The notes: generated by a model not told the origin, from the letters alone. 64,000 bases of DNA from Nitrospira sp. ST-bin5 (GCA_002083555.1 MSXN01000022.1:125625-189624), one strand, 5' to 3'. Shown: positions 8,146-16,324, numbered from the stretch's first letter. Translations and numbers: made by a program.

Positions 8146-9597
8146 ATGAAACGAACACTTAATATGGTGTATTTCGTCGGCGCGATCGGGCTTGTCGGAA
8201 TGTTGTGGGGGTGTGGAAGCGGAGGGGGAGACGGGGCGCCGGCAGCGAGTGGCACTGGTAGTGCCAACGGCACGGCTGCCGCTTCCGGTACCGTCACCGG
8301 GTTCGGCAGCGTCTACGTCAACGGCAAGAAATTCGAGACCTCAGGCGCGTCGTTCATCGTTGACGGTCAGTCTGGAAGCCAGAGTGACTTGAAGTTGGGG
8401 ATGACGGTCGCGGTCATAGGGTCTGTGACGGGAGATCAACGGTCAGCCGTTTCGGTTCGCCAGCGAGATGCTGTGGAAGGGCTGGTCCAGTCGGTTGCCG
8501 GAGACGGATTGAGCCTTGTGGTGATGGGCCAGACCGTGCTGGTCGATAATACGACTCTGATTGATGACAATATCCCCGGTCAGTCGGTGCGCAATCTGGT
8601 GGCGGGCGCGGATTTCGTGGAAGTGAACGGTCATATCCGGCCGGATGGCGTCATTCAGGCGACGTTCATCGAAAGGAAGTTGGCCGGCACTGTGACGCCC
8701 GAGGTGCGCGGCTATGTGCGAAACCACAACAGCGGAGCCCAGACGTTTCAGATCGGCAATCTGACAGTGAACTACGGCACGGCGCTGATCAACGATATGC
8801 CGAGTCCGGCGGGCAGCGGGTGGAATGGACTACTGGTTGAAGCGAAGGGAACAGGCATCGGCAGCTTCAATGCGGCGACGACCACGCTCACGGCGTCGAA
8901 AGTCGAGCCGGAGAGTCAGGGTGTCCAGCAAGCGGATGAATTCGAAGTCGAGGGGTTTGTGACGCAAGTGCTCGGGGCCGGAGATTTCTTCATCGGCGCG
9001 ACGCATGTGCAGACAACCGGCAGTACGGAATTTCGCGGCGGGGCCATCGATGAGATTCTTGTCGGATCGAAGCTCTCGGCGGAGGGCCGGTTCACCAACG
9101 GCATCCTCACGGCTAAGCATGTGAAGTTTCATGAGAGTGCCAGAGTGGAGGGAGATATTGCTTCGATCAATACCGGGGCGGCCACCGTCACGGTCACGGG
9201 GTTGCCCGGCGTGGTGGTTGCGGTGACGAGCCAGACAGAGATTAGGGCGGACAGCGGGACGACTCTCGATGCCCTCTCGGTCGGCAATCATGTGCGTGTG
9301 AGAGGCCGGTTGGGCAGCAGCAATGCCGTGATCGCGGCCCGGGTCGAACAGCGGTCGGCATCTGATGATGTGGATTTGCAGGGGCCGGTGCAGGCGGTCT
9401 CTAATCCGAACCTGACGATCCTGGGGGTGCCGGTGAATACCTCGGGGATCTCAGAGGATGAGTTCAAGGGGCTCAACGATCGCCCCATCGGCCGTGCCGG
9501 ATTCTTCAATGCTGTGAAGGTCAACACCCTCGTCAAGATGAAGGGGCGGATCGCCGGTGGCGTGGTGATCTGGCGGGAAGCTGAATTGGAAGACTAG
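8146..9597 (+). CDS. DUF5666 repeat lipoprotein
   Basis: A 483-residue lipoprotein: signal peptide with lipobox MLWGC (Cys23), a Gly/Ser/Ala-rich linker, then several tandem DUF5666 beta-domains. The repeated pattern is 'GxVTGFGSVYVNGxxF ... LKLGMTVAVxG' (first copy near residues 46-90), with later copies such as VEGFVTQV ... ILVGSKLSAEGRF and VEGDIASI ... LSVGNHVRVRGRL. About five to six units are present. DUF5666 proteins are secreted beta-barrel (OB-like) repeat proteins of unknown function. It has CAGGAG upstream and is probably cotranscribed with the preceding lipoprotein under promoter site A; a strong hairpin follows. Confidence 0.88.
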   Translation: MKRTLNMVYFVGAIGLVGMLWGCGSGGGDGAPAASGTGSANGTAAASGTVTGFGSVYVNGKKFETSGASFIVDGQSGSQSDLKLGMTVAVIGSVTGDQRSAVSVRQRDAVEGLVQSVAGDGLSLVVMGQTVLVDNTTLIDDNIPGQSVRNLVAGADFVEVNGHIRPDGVIQATFIERKLAGTVTPEVRGYVRNHNSGAQTFQIGNLTVNYGTALINDMPSPAGSGWNGLLVEAKGTGIGSFNAATTTLTASKVEPESQGVQQADEFEVEGFVTQVLGAGDFFIGATHVQTTGSTEFRGGAIDEILVGSKLSAEGRFTNGILTAKHVKFHESARVEGDIASINTGAATVTVTGLPGVVVAVTSQTEIRADSGTTLDALSVGNHVRVRGRLGSSNAVIAARVEQRSASDDVDLQGPVQAVSNPNLTILGVPVNTSGISEDEFKGLNDRPIGRAGFFNAVKVNTLVKMKGRIAGGVVIWREAELED

Positions 9598-9629
9598 TGC
9601 GCCAATCATCGCGGCATGGGGTTCTCAGT

Positions 9630-9655
9630 CCGGGGCCCGCGGGCCCCGGTTGTTT
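9630..9655 (+). terminator. rho-independent terminator
   Basis: A perfect 20-base palindrome (CCGGGGCCCGCGGGCCCCGG) followed directly by TTGTTT, 33 bases after the DUF5666 stop. The same T-rich tail is close to promoter site B. Confidence 0.75.
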
Positions 9656-9664
9656 CGACCGCCG

Positions 9665-9695
9665 CTGTTTACGATCGTCGGATGAGCGCGTCTAA
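9665..9695 (+). promoter_or_regulatory. ECF-type promoter, site B
   Basis: CTGTTTAC, 16 bases, then CGTCTAA: identical in both boxes and spacing to site C before the sigma gene. It lies just after the DUF5666 terminator and 63 bases before the ATG at 9759. Confidence 0.75.
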
Positions 9696-9758
9696 TATGG
9701 CAGAATGTGGGAGCGGGATCTGGCCGGTAGTCAGGAAAGACGACAGAGGAGGCAACGT

Positions 9759-10676
9759 ATGACATCGAATCGAATGATTCTTGGAGTGGTGCTGGTGGCG
9801 TGGGCAGTGTGGTGTGGCCCTGTGTGGGCACAGGCGATTGAGAACGGTCAAGTTGAGATCTCTGGGGCCCTTCCTCGGACGGCAACGGGAATGGTGGATG
9901 TTGAAGCGCTGAAGGGGACAATCCAAACGCAGTTTGCACGGCCTGGAGTCCAGGAAGTACAGTTTCGCAACGTGTCTCTGACCGAGGCAGAACAGCGGGC
10001 ATTATTTCTGAATAGCGACCCCCAGAAGAATCTCCTCCGGCAAGTCTCGACGGTGGTGCCTTCTGCGAACAGCGCCGAGCGAAATGTGACGTTTCGCAGC
10101 AGTGACCTTCGAGCGAGAGTCGGGCGGGAGGAAGGGCAGCTGCGGGCACGAATCGAAGGGATCGATCACTCACAGTTGACGGAGTCTGAACGACAGAACC
10201 TTCAAGCCCAGTTTGATCGGTTTCGTCTTGAAGGGGGGAATGATCGTGGAGGCAACCGGACGGAAGGCCGTGGGGGGCGAAACGGGAGCGACAACGGCGG
10301 ATCCGGGTCCGGGGATAGCGGACATGGTTCAGATAACAGTGGGCCCGGGTCGGCCAATAGTGGATCCGGATCGGCAAATGGCGGTCGCGGCGGAGATGGC
10401 GGCCGTCGCGGGGGTGATGATCTTCGAGTCGCACAGGCCGACGATATTCGTCGGGAGGATCGCCGGTCGAATGCCGGAGGAGAAGTGCGAGGGTTGGATC
10501 GTGCCGATCAGGTAGCCGGCGAGCATGGGCGGGAAGGCCGGGACAATGCGCGGGCCGCACAGATGGATAGGCCGAATCGCATCGAGCGAGCGGAACGTCC
10601 GCAACGGCCGGAGCGCCCCGAGCGGCCACAGAGACCGGAACGACCGGAGCGGCCAGAGAGAGCGGGACGGAACTAG
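9759..10676 (+). CDS. exported low-complexity protein with RPER repeats
   Basis: A 305-residue protein with a signal peptide (cleavage near VWAQA, residue 25). The globular-looking N-terminal half (about 26-160) contains LTEAEQRALF and LTESERQNLQAQF helices. The C-terminal half is low complexity: Gly/Ser/Asn runs (about 165-220), then Arg/Asp/Ala-rich sequence, ending in repeated PERPERPQRPE units. No family is recognised. The ATG at 9759 has AGAGGAGG upstream; the longer in-frame start at 9705 would put 18 charged residues before the signal. It lies under promoter site B. The polar repeat tail suggests a cell-wall- or polyanion-binding exported protein, which is inference. Confidence 0.7.
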   Translation: MTSNRMILGVVLVAWAVWCGPVWAQAIENGQVEISGALPRTATGMVDVEALKGTIQTQFARPGVQEVQFRNVSLTEAEQRALFLNSDPQKNLLRQVSTVVPSANSAERNVTFRSSDLRARVGREEGQLRARIEGIDHSQLTESERQNLQAQFDRFRLEGGNDRGGNRTEGRGGRNGSDNGGSGSGDSGHGSDNSGPGSANSGSGSANGGRGGDGGRRGGDDLRVAQADDIRREDRRSNAGGEVRGLDRADQVAGEHGREGRDNARAAQMDRPNRIERAERPQRPERPERPQRPERPERPERAGRN

Positions 10677-10693
10677 CACGGAGCTGGTAGTCG

Positions 10694-10739
10694 ATAGCGG
10701 CGCAGCAACGGCGCGGGGAGATTTGCCCGGCGCCGCTAT
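10694..10739 (+). terminator. strong intergenic hairpin
   Basis: A perfect 10-base inverted repeat, ATAGCGGCGC / GCGCCGCTAT, with a further internal CGGG/CCCG pairing. It lies 18 bases after the preceding stop. There is no T-run, so it may be an attenuating hairpin or mRNA-stabilising element between the two genes rather than a classic terminator. Confidence 0.4.
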
Positions 10740-10787
10740 GGTATTGAGGGGGCCGTGTGGGGCGATGAGAGAAAGGATGCTGGAGCG

Positions 10788-11684
10788 ATGAGAGCGAGCC
10801 AATGGGCGAGGATACTCGCCGGTGTGATGGTGTTGGGTCTATGGGGAGTTGATGGACAGGCCGCAGAGAAAGCCGATCAGGGACCGACGTCGCCGGAGCA
10901 GAAGTGGCAGATTGGGTTTACGCCAAATTATAGCAGCGGGAAATTTGGAACGGACACGACGAGCTCATTTGTTTACGCCCCGCTATCAATCCGCCGTTTG
11001 TTTCGGGACGGTGATGTAACGGTTGTCGTGCCATTCGTGAGTGTGACAAGCAACGGGACCGCTACTCTCGTCGGGGGGCAGCCGACGCAAACCATACCCG
11101 GCACCTGCCTCAAGGAAAGTGGGACAGTCATCGATACCTCCAAGCCAGAGTGTCTGGCCTTTTTAAATCGTGGTGGTGCAGCGAACAAGAAAGTTACGAA
11201 CAGCGGGCTTGGAGACATTATTCTGCGAGGCCGGTACTACGTCGTCGAAGAAAAAGACTACATGCCGCTCATCGCTGTGACGGGCCGAATGAAACTGCCG
11301 ACGGCCAGCGCCAGCCAGGGTTTAGGTACCGGGGCCTTCGACTATGGCGCAGGCCTCGAAATTTCGAAAATGTTGGGAGAAAAGTGGATTGCGTTCCTGG
11401 ATGGCGGGTACAACGTCATCGGCGATCCTGAGGGGATCAATTTTCAGAATCAGCATTGGTACGACGTGGGTGCCGGCTATTACTTCACCAGAGATGTGCT
11501 GGTGAGCGCCTATTATGAAGAGTATCGGGCGATCCTGCGCGGGTTCGTCAACGCGAGGGATATTTTCCTGGCGGCAAATTATACGGCTTCTGCGTCCTGG
11601 CGCTTCAGCGGAGGGGTCACCCTGGGGCTTTCCGACGGGGCGCCCGATTTCGCGCTGACGGTTGGAACCAGTTATCGCTTTTGA
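10788..11684 (+). CDS. outer-membrane channel/transporter-like beta-barrel (Phenol_MetA_deg type)
   Basis: A 298-residue exported protein. A signal peptide (MRASQWARILAGVMVLGLWG ... GQAA) precedes a beta-barrel body of alternating strands, with YAPLSIRRLFRDGDVTVVVP, SGLGDIILRGRYYV, GRMKLPTA and a C-terminal ...TVGTSYRF ending in Phe, the outer-membrane assembly signal. The pattern matches proteins annotated as 'transporter' or 'MetA-pathway of phenol degradation' (PF13557). A paralogue is encoded on the minus strand at 14998. Actual substrate unknown; phenol is not implied. The ATG is chosen because it starts directly at the signal peptide; upstream in-frame starts add nothing. Confidence 0.8.
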   Translation: MRASQWARILAGVMVLGLWGVDGQAAEKADQGPTSPEQKWQIGFTPNYSSGKFGTDTTSSFVYAPLSIRRLFRDGDVTVVVPFVSVTSNGTATLVGGQPTQTIPGTCLKESGTVIDTSKPECLAFLNRGGAANKKVTNSGLGDIILRGRYYVVEEKDYMPLIAVTGRMKLPTASASQGLGTGAFDYGAGLEISKMLGEKWIAFLDGGYNVIGDPEGINFQNQHWYDVGAGYYFTRDVLVSAYYEEYRAILRGFVNARDIFLAANYTASASWRFSGGVTLGLSDGAPDFALTVGTSYRF

Positions 11685-11696
11685 CGGATGGCTGTG

Positions 11697-11727
11697 CTGT
11701 TTACGAATCAGGAGATGTCTCGTCTAA
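11697..11727 (+). promoter_or_regulatory. ECF-type promoter, site C (sigma autoregulation)
   Basis: CTGTTTAC, 16 bases, then CGTCTAA, about 60 bases before the ECF sigma factor gene. Its identity with sites A and B and near-identity with D implies that the sigma factor transcribes its own operon together with these targets. Confidence 0.75.
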
Positions 11728-11786
11728 TGGTTCAAGTAGGGCGAAGCAGACAGTCCGGTGGCAGTCAGGTCGGGTGAGTGGAGCGG

Positions 11787-12365
11787 ATGATGCCATTGGA
11801 AGCGCGAGAAGGGCCTGATGACGCTCAGCTGGTGGCGCGCAGCCTCAAGCAGGATCAGGAGGCCTTCGGGCAACTGATCGATCGGCATGCCTCAAGCATC
11901 GTGAATCTCGCGTACCGGATGGTCGGGAATCGAGCCGAGGCTGAGGATCTGGCGCAGGAAACATTTTTGTCGGCGTTCAAATCTCTGGCGACGTTCCGGG
12001 CGGATGCGAAGTTTTCAACATGGCTGTATCGCATCGCGACAAATAAGTGCAAAGACTGGTTGCGAGTGAAACGACCTGGCGAGCAGTTGCACGATGTGGA
12101 TGAGGCGCTGGACGCCCATGTGGCAGAAGATCGAACGCCGGAACGGCTCCTTTCGCAACAGCAGGTTGCGTTGGAACTCGAACAGGCCATCCAGCGGTTG
12201 CCGCCGCTGTATCGGGAGGCGTTTGTGCTGAAGCATGTCGAAGGATTGAGCTACGAAGAGATGCAGGCGATTCTCGGCGTCAACGGGGATACGTTGAAGA
12301 TGCGCGTCTATAAGGGGCGATTGCAGTTAAGCCGAGAGCTGGCCGAGCTGAATCCGACGCGATAA
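11787..12365 (+). CDS. ECF sigma-70 family RNA polymerase sigma factor (RpoE-like)
   Basis: A 192-residue ECF sigma factor. Region 2 is seen at about 22-95 (YRMVGNRAEAEDLAQETFL, then FSTWLYRIATNKCKDWLR) and region 4 at about 138-185 (LPPLYREAFVLKHVEGLSYE, then a helix-turn-helix ending VYKGRLQLSREL). There is no extra C-terminal domain. The ATG at 11787 is one of three closely spaced starts (GTG 11778, ATG 11787, ATG 11790). The anti-sigma gene follows 28 bases later, so it is the sigma of a sigma/anti-sigma operon. A promoter motif shared with other genes lies upstream, indicating autoregulation. Confidence 0.95.
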   Translation: MMPLEAREGPDDAQLVARSLKQDQEAFGQLIDRHASSIVNLAYRMVGNRAEAEDLAQETFLSAFKSLATFRADAKFSTWLYRIATNKCKDWLRVKRPGEQLHDVDEALDAHVAEDRTPERLLSQQQVALELEQAIQRLPPLYREAFVLKHVEGLSYEEMQAILGVNGDTLKMRVYKGRLQLSRELAELNPTR

Positions 12366-12393
12366 GGTCTGGCGATGGATATGGGTGAAGGCA

Positions 12394-13074
12394 ATGGATG
12401 AACAGGAACTGATGGTCCAACGGTTTCTCGATCAGGATCTGACGCCGGATGAGCGGGTCGCCTTCCTTCAGACGGTCGACGCGGATTCCTCGTTGCGTCG
12501 GACCTGGCTCAATCTCGAGATGGTGGTGGCTGAGGCGGCGCAACTGCCGAGGATTACCCCATCAGCGAAGTTCATGAGCCAGTTGAAAGCGAAAGTGGCT
12601 TCCCCTCCACGCAGCCTCTGGGATCGTATGCGCGCGGCGATTACGGTGCCTCGCACGCTGGAGTGGAATTTGGGAGGAGCGATGGCGGCGGCATGTGTCG
12701 CGGTCGTCGTCATGGCGGGAGTTGTCAAGATGGTGCCGGAGCGAATCCTTGAAGTTCCTGTGGTTGCGACCCCGGTTCAGACCATTGCCGCGAACACGAA
12801 TCGAGAATTCAAGGTGTTTGTCCGGCTGGTGCTGCTGCAACCGGGGGCGCAGTCGGTCTCTGTCGCAGGAGACTTCAACGGGTGGAATCCCGAGCAGACC
12901 AAGTTGGAGCGATCAGAGGGCGGGATGTGGACCGCCACCATTCCGCTGAAGCCGGGACGCTACCAATACATGTTTGTAATCGATGGCAAACAGTGGATTG
13001 CCGACCCGTTGGCCGATGAAGCCTCCGGTGACGGGTTTGGCTCAGAGAATGCGGTGCTTGATGTCAGTATCTAA
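12394..13074 (+). CDS. membrane anti-sigma factor with C-terminal CBM48/AMPK-type glycogen-binding domain
   Basis: A 226-residue single-pass membrane protein. The cytoplasmic part (1-90) begins MDEQELMVQRFLDQDLTPDE, a typical anti-sigma-like opening; it lacks the HxxxCxxC zinc motif. A transmembrane helix spans about 94-113. The outside part (141-226) is a CBM48-like domain: VSVAGDFNGWNP (155-166), GGMWTATIPLKPGRYQYMF, IDGKQWIADP (196-205). These are the hallmarks of glycogen- or starch-binding beta-sandwiches (AMPK-beta, isoamylase N-domain). I infer that it holds the preceding sigma factor and that the sandwich senses an envelope carbohydrate or protein. Start at ATG 12394; GTG at 12385 is possible. 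Confidence 0.82.
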   Translation: MDEQELMVQRFLDQDLTPDERVAFLQTVDADSSLRRTWLNLEMVVAEAAQLPRITPSAKFMSQLKAKVASPPRSLWDRMRAAITVPRTLEWNLGGAMAAACVAVVVMAGVVKMVPERILEVPVVATPVQTIAANTNREFKVFVRLVLLQPGAQSVSVAGDFNGWNPEQTKLERSEGGMWTATIPLKPGRYQYMFVIDGKQWIADPLADEASGDGFGSENAVLDVSI

Positions 13075-13127
13075 ACCTAGGACCAGTTTCATTGCATCAG
13101 ATTCGACCGTCGGGTATTCTGCGGCCC

Positions 13128-13490
13128 ATGATGAGTGGACTCAGAATCGCGATGTGGAGCGTGGCGCTGGTGGTGGCCATGAGCGCTTGTGCGTCGACGA
13201 TCATGCCCGAGGTGCCCAGGCCGGTAGCCGGTGGAGTGCGGTTTACCTATCTCGCGCCTGCGGCCAATACTGTGTACATCGTGGGTTCCTTCAATGGATG
13301 GGTCAAAGGTGCGACGCAGATGAAGCAGGACGGCAAGACCGGGGTGTGGATTGCCGAAGTGCTGATGCGACCGGGGGAACATACATTTATGTACCTGGTT
13401 GACGGGAAAGTGTGGGTCGTGCCGCCGCTGGCGGAGGATTTTGTGACGGATGGATTCGGACAGACCAACGGAGTCGTGATCGTTCGGTAA
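13128..13490 (+). CDS. lipoprotein with CBM48-like domain
   Basis: A 120-residue lipoprotein: signal peptide and lipobox-like AMSAC (Cys21), then a single CBM48-like domain covering almost all of the mature protein: VRFTYLAPAANTVYIVGSFN-GW (37-58), GVWIAEVLMRPGEHTFMYLV, DGKVWVVPP. It is clearly homologous to the extracytoplasmic domain of the anti-sigma factor just upstream and could compete for, or present, the same ligand. The gene begins 53 bases after the anti-sigma stop and so is probably in the same operon. An ATG three bases later and one at 13092 are alternatives. Confidence 0.78.
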   Translation: MMSGLRIAMWSVALVVAMSACASTIMPEVPRPVAGGVRFTYLAPAANTVYIVGSFNGWVKGATQMKQDGKTGVWIAEVLMRPGEHTFMYLVDGKVWVVPPLAEDFVTDGFGQTNGVVIVR

Positions 13491-13494
13491 CTCT

Positions 13495-14358
13495 ATGCGC
13501 AAGATGGCGAACATACAGGTGTGCCTGGTCAGTCTGGCGATGTGCCTCGGCGTATCGCCCGCGCTGGCCGATTCGCTCTCGACGCAGGACCGGGAGGAGA
13601 TCAACCGGCTGCGTTCGGCTCAGGGCCATTCTGTGGAAGAGGTGAACGGGCTCCTTGAGCAGGTGGCGAAGGCCGGTGAGAAGGGGCTGCCGACCGAACC
13701 CCTGGCCAACAAGGTGAAGGAAGGCCTGGCCAAAGGGGTTGAGCCGAAGCGCATCGATCCGGTGTTGCGCCAATTGGTAACCCACTTTGAGTCGGCTCAT
13801 GACGTATTGCAGGAGTCGGTCAGCAAAGGCGTCGTGGATTCATCAGGCAATCGGCAGCGTGCGCTCGAAGGGTTGGCTGAGGCGCTCAGTCGTGGCGCAA
13901 CCGCCGACGAGGTGCGTGAGCTTGCGAAGGCCTCGCAAGGGGGTGGGGCCAAGGTTTCGCAAGAGTCCTTGGCGTCCGGTGCGAAGGGTCTTGCGATCCT
14001 GAAGGAAGCCAAGATTCCCTCGAAAGACGGTGCCGCGCTGATTGCCGAAGGGATGCGGCAGGGCTATCGGTCAGCAGAGCTTGGCGACCTTGCCCGTGAA
14101 ATCAAGCGGCGCGGGGCTGAGATCCAACAGGGCCGGATGAATTTACAGAATATCAAGGACCAGGTTTCGAAAGGTCAGCGGGCGGATCGGATTTTCCGCG
14201 ACAGCGATCACAGCGGATCCGGGAGCGGTGAGCGCCTGGATCGCAGCGGTAGCTCGGACCGTGGTGCCCGGGATGACCGTGGTAGCAGCGGCGGGCGCGA
14301 TGACCGAGGCAGCCGGCCAGACCGGAGCGGGAGCGGTCACGGCGGTCGTGATCACTAG
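13495..14358 (+). CDS. exported protein with helical repeats and Ser/Gly/Asp/Arg-rich tail
   Basis: A 287-residue protein with signal peptide (cleavage after SPALA, about residue 24). The middle is alpha-helical with repeating units such as LANKVKEGLAKGVEPKRIDP and LAEALSRGATADEVRELAKA and IAEGMRQGYRSAELGDLARE; these look like three copies of a 'kGxxpxxi/v...l' unit of 40-60 residues. The C-terminal 75 residues are Ser/Gly/Asp/Arg-rich with DRSGS and DDRGS units. No family is recognised. It starts 4 bases after the lipoprotein gene stop and so belongs to the sigma operon, probably as an output or sensing partner in the periplasm. Confidence 0.72.
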   Translation: MRKMANIQVCLVSLAMCLGVSPALADSLSTQDREEINRLRSAQGHSVEEVNGLLEQVAKAGEKGLPTEPLANKVKEGLAKGVEPKRIDPVLRQLVTHFESAHDVLQESVSKGVVDSSGNRQRALEGLAEALSRGATADEVRELAKASQGGGAKVSQESLASGAKGLAILKEAKIPSKDGAALIAEGMRQGYRSAELGDLAREIKRRGAEIQQGRMNLQNIKDQVSKGQRADRIFRDSDHSGSGSGERLDRSGSSDRGARDDRGSSGGRDDRGSRPDRSGSGHGGRDH

Positions 14359-14565
14359 CGAGACGTTCTTGCGACTCTTGTCCCGTCCTCTTTTTCTACT
14401 GCCGTTTTCCTTCTGTTCGTTCATGCTCTGAATGTCTGGACAGCCCTCGAACCTCCTGATACATACGTTTACAAGGGTTTCCAGGTTCCAGGTCCTGTCA
14501 ACGGATCTGATGGCTACGCGTTGATCCAGGCCAGGGGGCTCAATCTTTTATCCCAGGAGGTACCG

Positions 14566-14892
14566 ATGAAAGCGATGGTATGTGCGGTGACGGTGTTGAT
14601 GCTAGGCATGAGCGGGGTGGGTTTTGCGCAGGCGGACACGCCTGTCATCGATCAGCGGCAGGCGAATCAGGAGAAGCGGATCGATCAGGGCATTGCCAGT
14701 GGTCAGTTGAATGAGCGGGAAGCGAACCGGTTAAACAAGCAACAGGAACACATCAATAAGATCGAAGATAAAGCAAAGGCCGATGGAGTCGTGACGAAGG
14801 GTGAACGGGCCAGGATCGATCGCGCGCAGGATCGGGCTTCGCGCCATATCGCGCGTGAGAAACATGACCGCCAAGGTCGGCGGCATCAGTAA
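14566..14892 (+). CDS. small exported charged helical protein
   Basis: A 108-residue protein with signal peptide (MKAMVCAVTVLMLGMSGVGF, cleavage near AQA, 21-23). The mature part is highly charged and helical: IDQRQANQEKRIDQGIASGQ, LNEREANRL, then ARIDRAQDRASRHIAREKHD. This is a recognisable small conserved family in Gram-negative bacteria with an 'R-IDQGxxSGxLxxxEA-RL' repeat, function unknown. The ATG follows CAGGAGG by 6 bases. It ends in front of a hairpin. Confidence 0.75.
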   Translation: MKAMVCAVTVLMLGMSGVGFAQADTPVIDQRQANQEKRIDQGIASGQLNEREANRLNKQQEHINKIEDKAKADGVVTKGERARIDRAQDRASRHIAREKHDRQGRRHQ

Positions 14893-14913
14893 CTTGCGGC
14901 TGGTACGAATGGT

Positions 14914-14946
14914 AAAACGGCGTCAGGATGAAAGTCCTGACGCCGT
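14914..14946 (-). terminator. hairpin terminator between convergent genes
   Basis: A 12-base-pair stem (ACGGCGTCAGGA / TCCTGACGCCGT) with a 6-base loop. On the minus strand it runs into TTTTACC, so it serves the outer-membrane protein gene ending at 14998. It may also act for the plus-strand gene ending at 14892. Confidence 0.7.
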
Positions 14947-14997
14947 ATCCCCATCAAGATACAAAAGCCCTCGCCATCTTCTCAGCTAAGACGCGAT

Positions 14998-15936
14998 TCA
15001 GAACCGGAATCTGACCCCGAACCCCATCCCGTAGTTCGGGGCGCCATTTGACAATCCTACGAGCAACGAACCGGTCAGGTGCACAGAGTCGTTCACGATA
15101 TAGTTCGACAGGGCCAACAGATCCCGTGCGTTGCTTACAGTATTGACCAATGCGCGGTACTCCTCATAAAAGAGGCTCATGTGGAGATGGTCTGTGACGT
15201 CGTACCCGACCCCGATGTCATACCACCACTGGTTATTGAAGTTGGTGCCAGGCGCATCGCCGATGATATTGTAACCTCCGTCGAGATAGGCCAGCCATCG
15301 CTCACCGAGGCTCTTGGTAAGCTCCACTCCGGCGCCTTCATCGAATTCGCCCGTGCCGAGTCCACGGTCAGCATCTGCGGTCGGCAATTTGATTCGCCCG
15401 GTGATTGCCACGAGTGGCAGGATCGTGCTTTCCTCAATCAGGTAATACCGGCCTCGTAGAATCATGTCGCCAAGGCCGCTGTCGGTAGTGCTGGAGGACA
15501 AGGGGCTGGATCCTGGCCCCTTGTTGCTTCCGGACACGGCGGCAACAGCTCCTGTAGGGCTTGCGGTTGTACTGGTTCGCGTTGGCGTTCCGCCCACTAA
15601 TCGAACGGCTCCGGTTCCAGAGATGCTCACAATGGGAATTGTCAGGCTCACATCGCCATCCCGAAACATCCTCCGGACAGTCACGGGCGCATAGAGAATG
15701 TTTGTCCTGGAATCCGTTCCATAAGATCCGCTCGAATAATTCACTGTTGAACTGATTCGCCATTGAGGGGCAGGCTGAGGCTCCTGTTCAGCTTCAGCAG
15801 CCACTGCCCAGTTAGCGGTTCCTGTTGCGAGAACAGTCAGAACAATTCCGAGCAAGATGCCGTGTCGGATGAGACTGGTTGTATGCCTTCTGTACAAGGC
15901 GGGGATATCCTTTGATATTTTGGCGTACTGATTCAC
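14998..15936 (-). CDS. outer-membrane channel/transporter-like beta-barrel, paralogue
   Basis: A 312-residue exported beta-barrel protein. It matches the gene at 10788 block by block: NYSSGSYGTDSRTNILYAP, VTVRRMFRDGDVSLTIPIVS, SGLGDMILRGRYYLI, GRIKLPTADADRGLGTG, the YLDGGYNIIGD strand, and a terminal ...GMGFGVRFRF. A signal peptide-like GILLGIVLTVLATG segment precedes AVAAEAE. No ATG lies near the signal; GTG at 15936 is chosen as the nearest plausible start, and the frame stays open to 16068, where it would overlap the upstream gene. An insertion of Ser/Gly/Thr-rich sequence in the first third differs from the paralogue. Substrate unknown. Confidence 0.75.
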   Translation of the reverse strand: MNQYAKISKDIPALYRRHTTSLIRHGILLGIVLTVLATGTANWAVAAEAEQEPQPAPQWRISSTVNYSSGSYGTDSRTNILYAPVTVRRMFRDGDVSLTIPIVSISGTGAVRLVGGTPTRTSTTASPTGAVAAVSGSNKGPGSSPLSSSTTDSGLGDMILRGRYYLIEESTILPLVAITGRIKLPTADADRGLGTGEFDEGAGVELTKSLGERWLAYLDGGYNIIGDAPGTNFNNQWWYDIGVGYDVTDHLHMSLFYEEYRALVNTVSNARDLLALSNYIVNDSVHLTGSLLVGLSNGAPNYGMGFGVRFRF

Positions 15937-15984
15937 CTGACGTCGTCTTTCTTCCGCAGCACGTCCATCGCCTGTTGGAGGGCG

Positions 15985-16016
15985 ATGGACGTACTTGCAC
16001 GGGGAACGGTAAACCA
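15985..16016 (-). promoter_or_regulatory. possible ECF-type promoter, variant
   Basis: TGGTTTAC, 17 bases, then CGTCCAT on the minus strand, about 50 bases before the chosen start of the outer-membrane paralogue. It differs from sites A-D in one -35 base, in spacing (17 not 16) and in two -10 bases, so it is only a candidate member. Confidence 0.35.
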
Positions 16017-16030
16017 ATACCCACCATACT

Positions 16031-16324
16031 CTATTTACCTTGCCGTTCGCTCCGTTCCGCTTTCTCATGCTGCGGTCTCTCCGTCCGTTCCTTCCTCGTT
16101 TGTTCGCGAGTTCGCTCCCTCGTCCGCTCCTGCTCCTTGAGCTGGTCTTTTTCTTTGAGCTGATCCTTGGTCTGGAGTTTGTCTTTGTCCTGAATTTGTT
16201 GCTGCGTCTTGAGCTGATCCCGGTCGCGATCCTGGTCTTGCGCCGATGTTACCGATGTCACGGCTAGAATCGGAAGGATCAGTGCGGTGGCCGAGATTAT
16301 GGAAAGAATGCTTCTCCTGTTCAT
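16031..16324 (-). CDS. small exported highly charged protein
   Basis: A 97-residue protein: signal peptide MNRRSILSIISATALILPIL (cleavage near SAQA/SAQD), then an Asp/Lys/Gln/Arg-rich helix made of repeated KDQLK and RTRE units, with no Cys and almost no hydrophobic residues. It resembles in composition the RxDR protein at 20124 but is not an obvious paralogue. The ATG at 16324 has GGGAGG upstream. It may be a periplasmic or surface polyelectrolyte. No function can be assigned. Confidence 0.65.
   Translation of the reverse strand: MNRRSILSIISATALILPILAVTSVTSAQDQDRDRDQLKTQQQIQDKDKLQTKDQLKEKDQLKEQERTRERTREQTRKERTERPQHEKAERSERQGK

Noticed and set aside
13085..13114. AGTTTCA-N16-CGTCGGG before the CBM48 lipoprotein gene
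   Set aside because: Spacing fits, but only part of each box matches, and the gene is likely read from the upstream operon promoter.
14467..14504. Possible regulon promoter before the gene at 14566
   Set aside because: ACGTTTAC is present but no CGTCTAA-like box follows at 16-17 bases; the nearest GTC-containing boxes are at 18 or 23 and match poorly.
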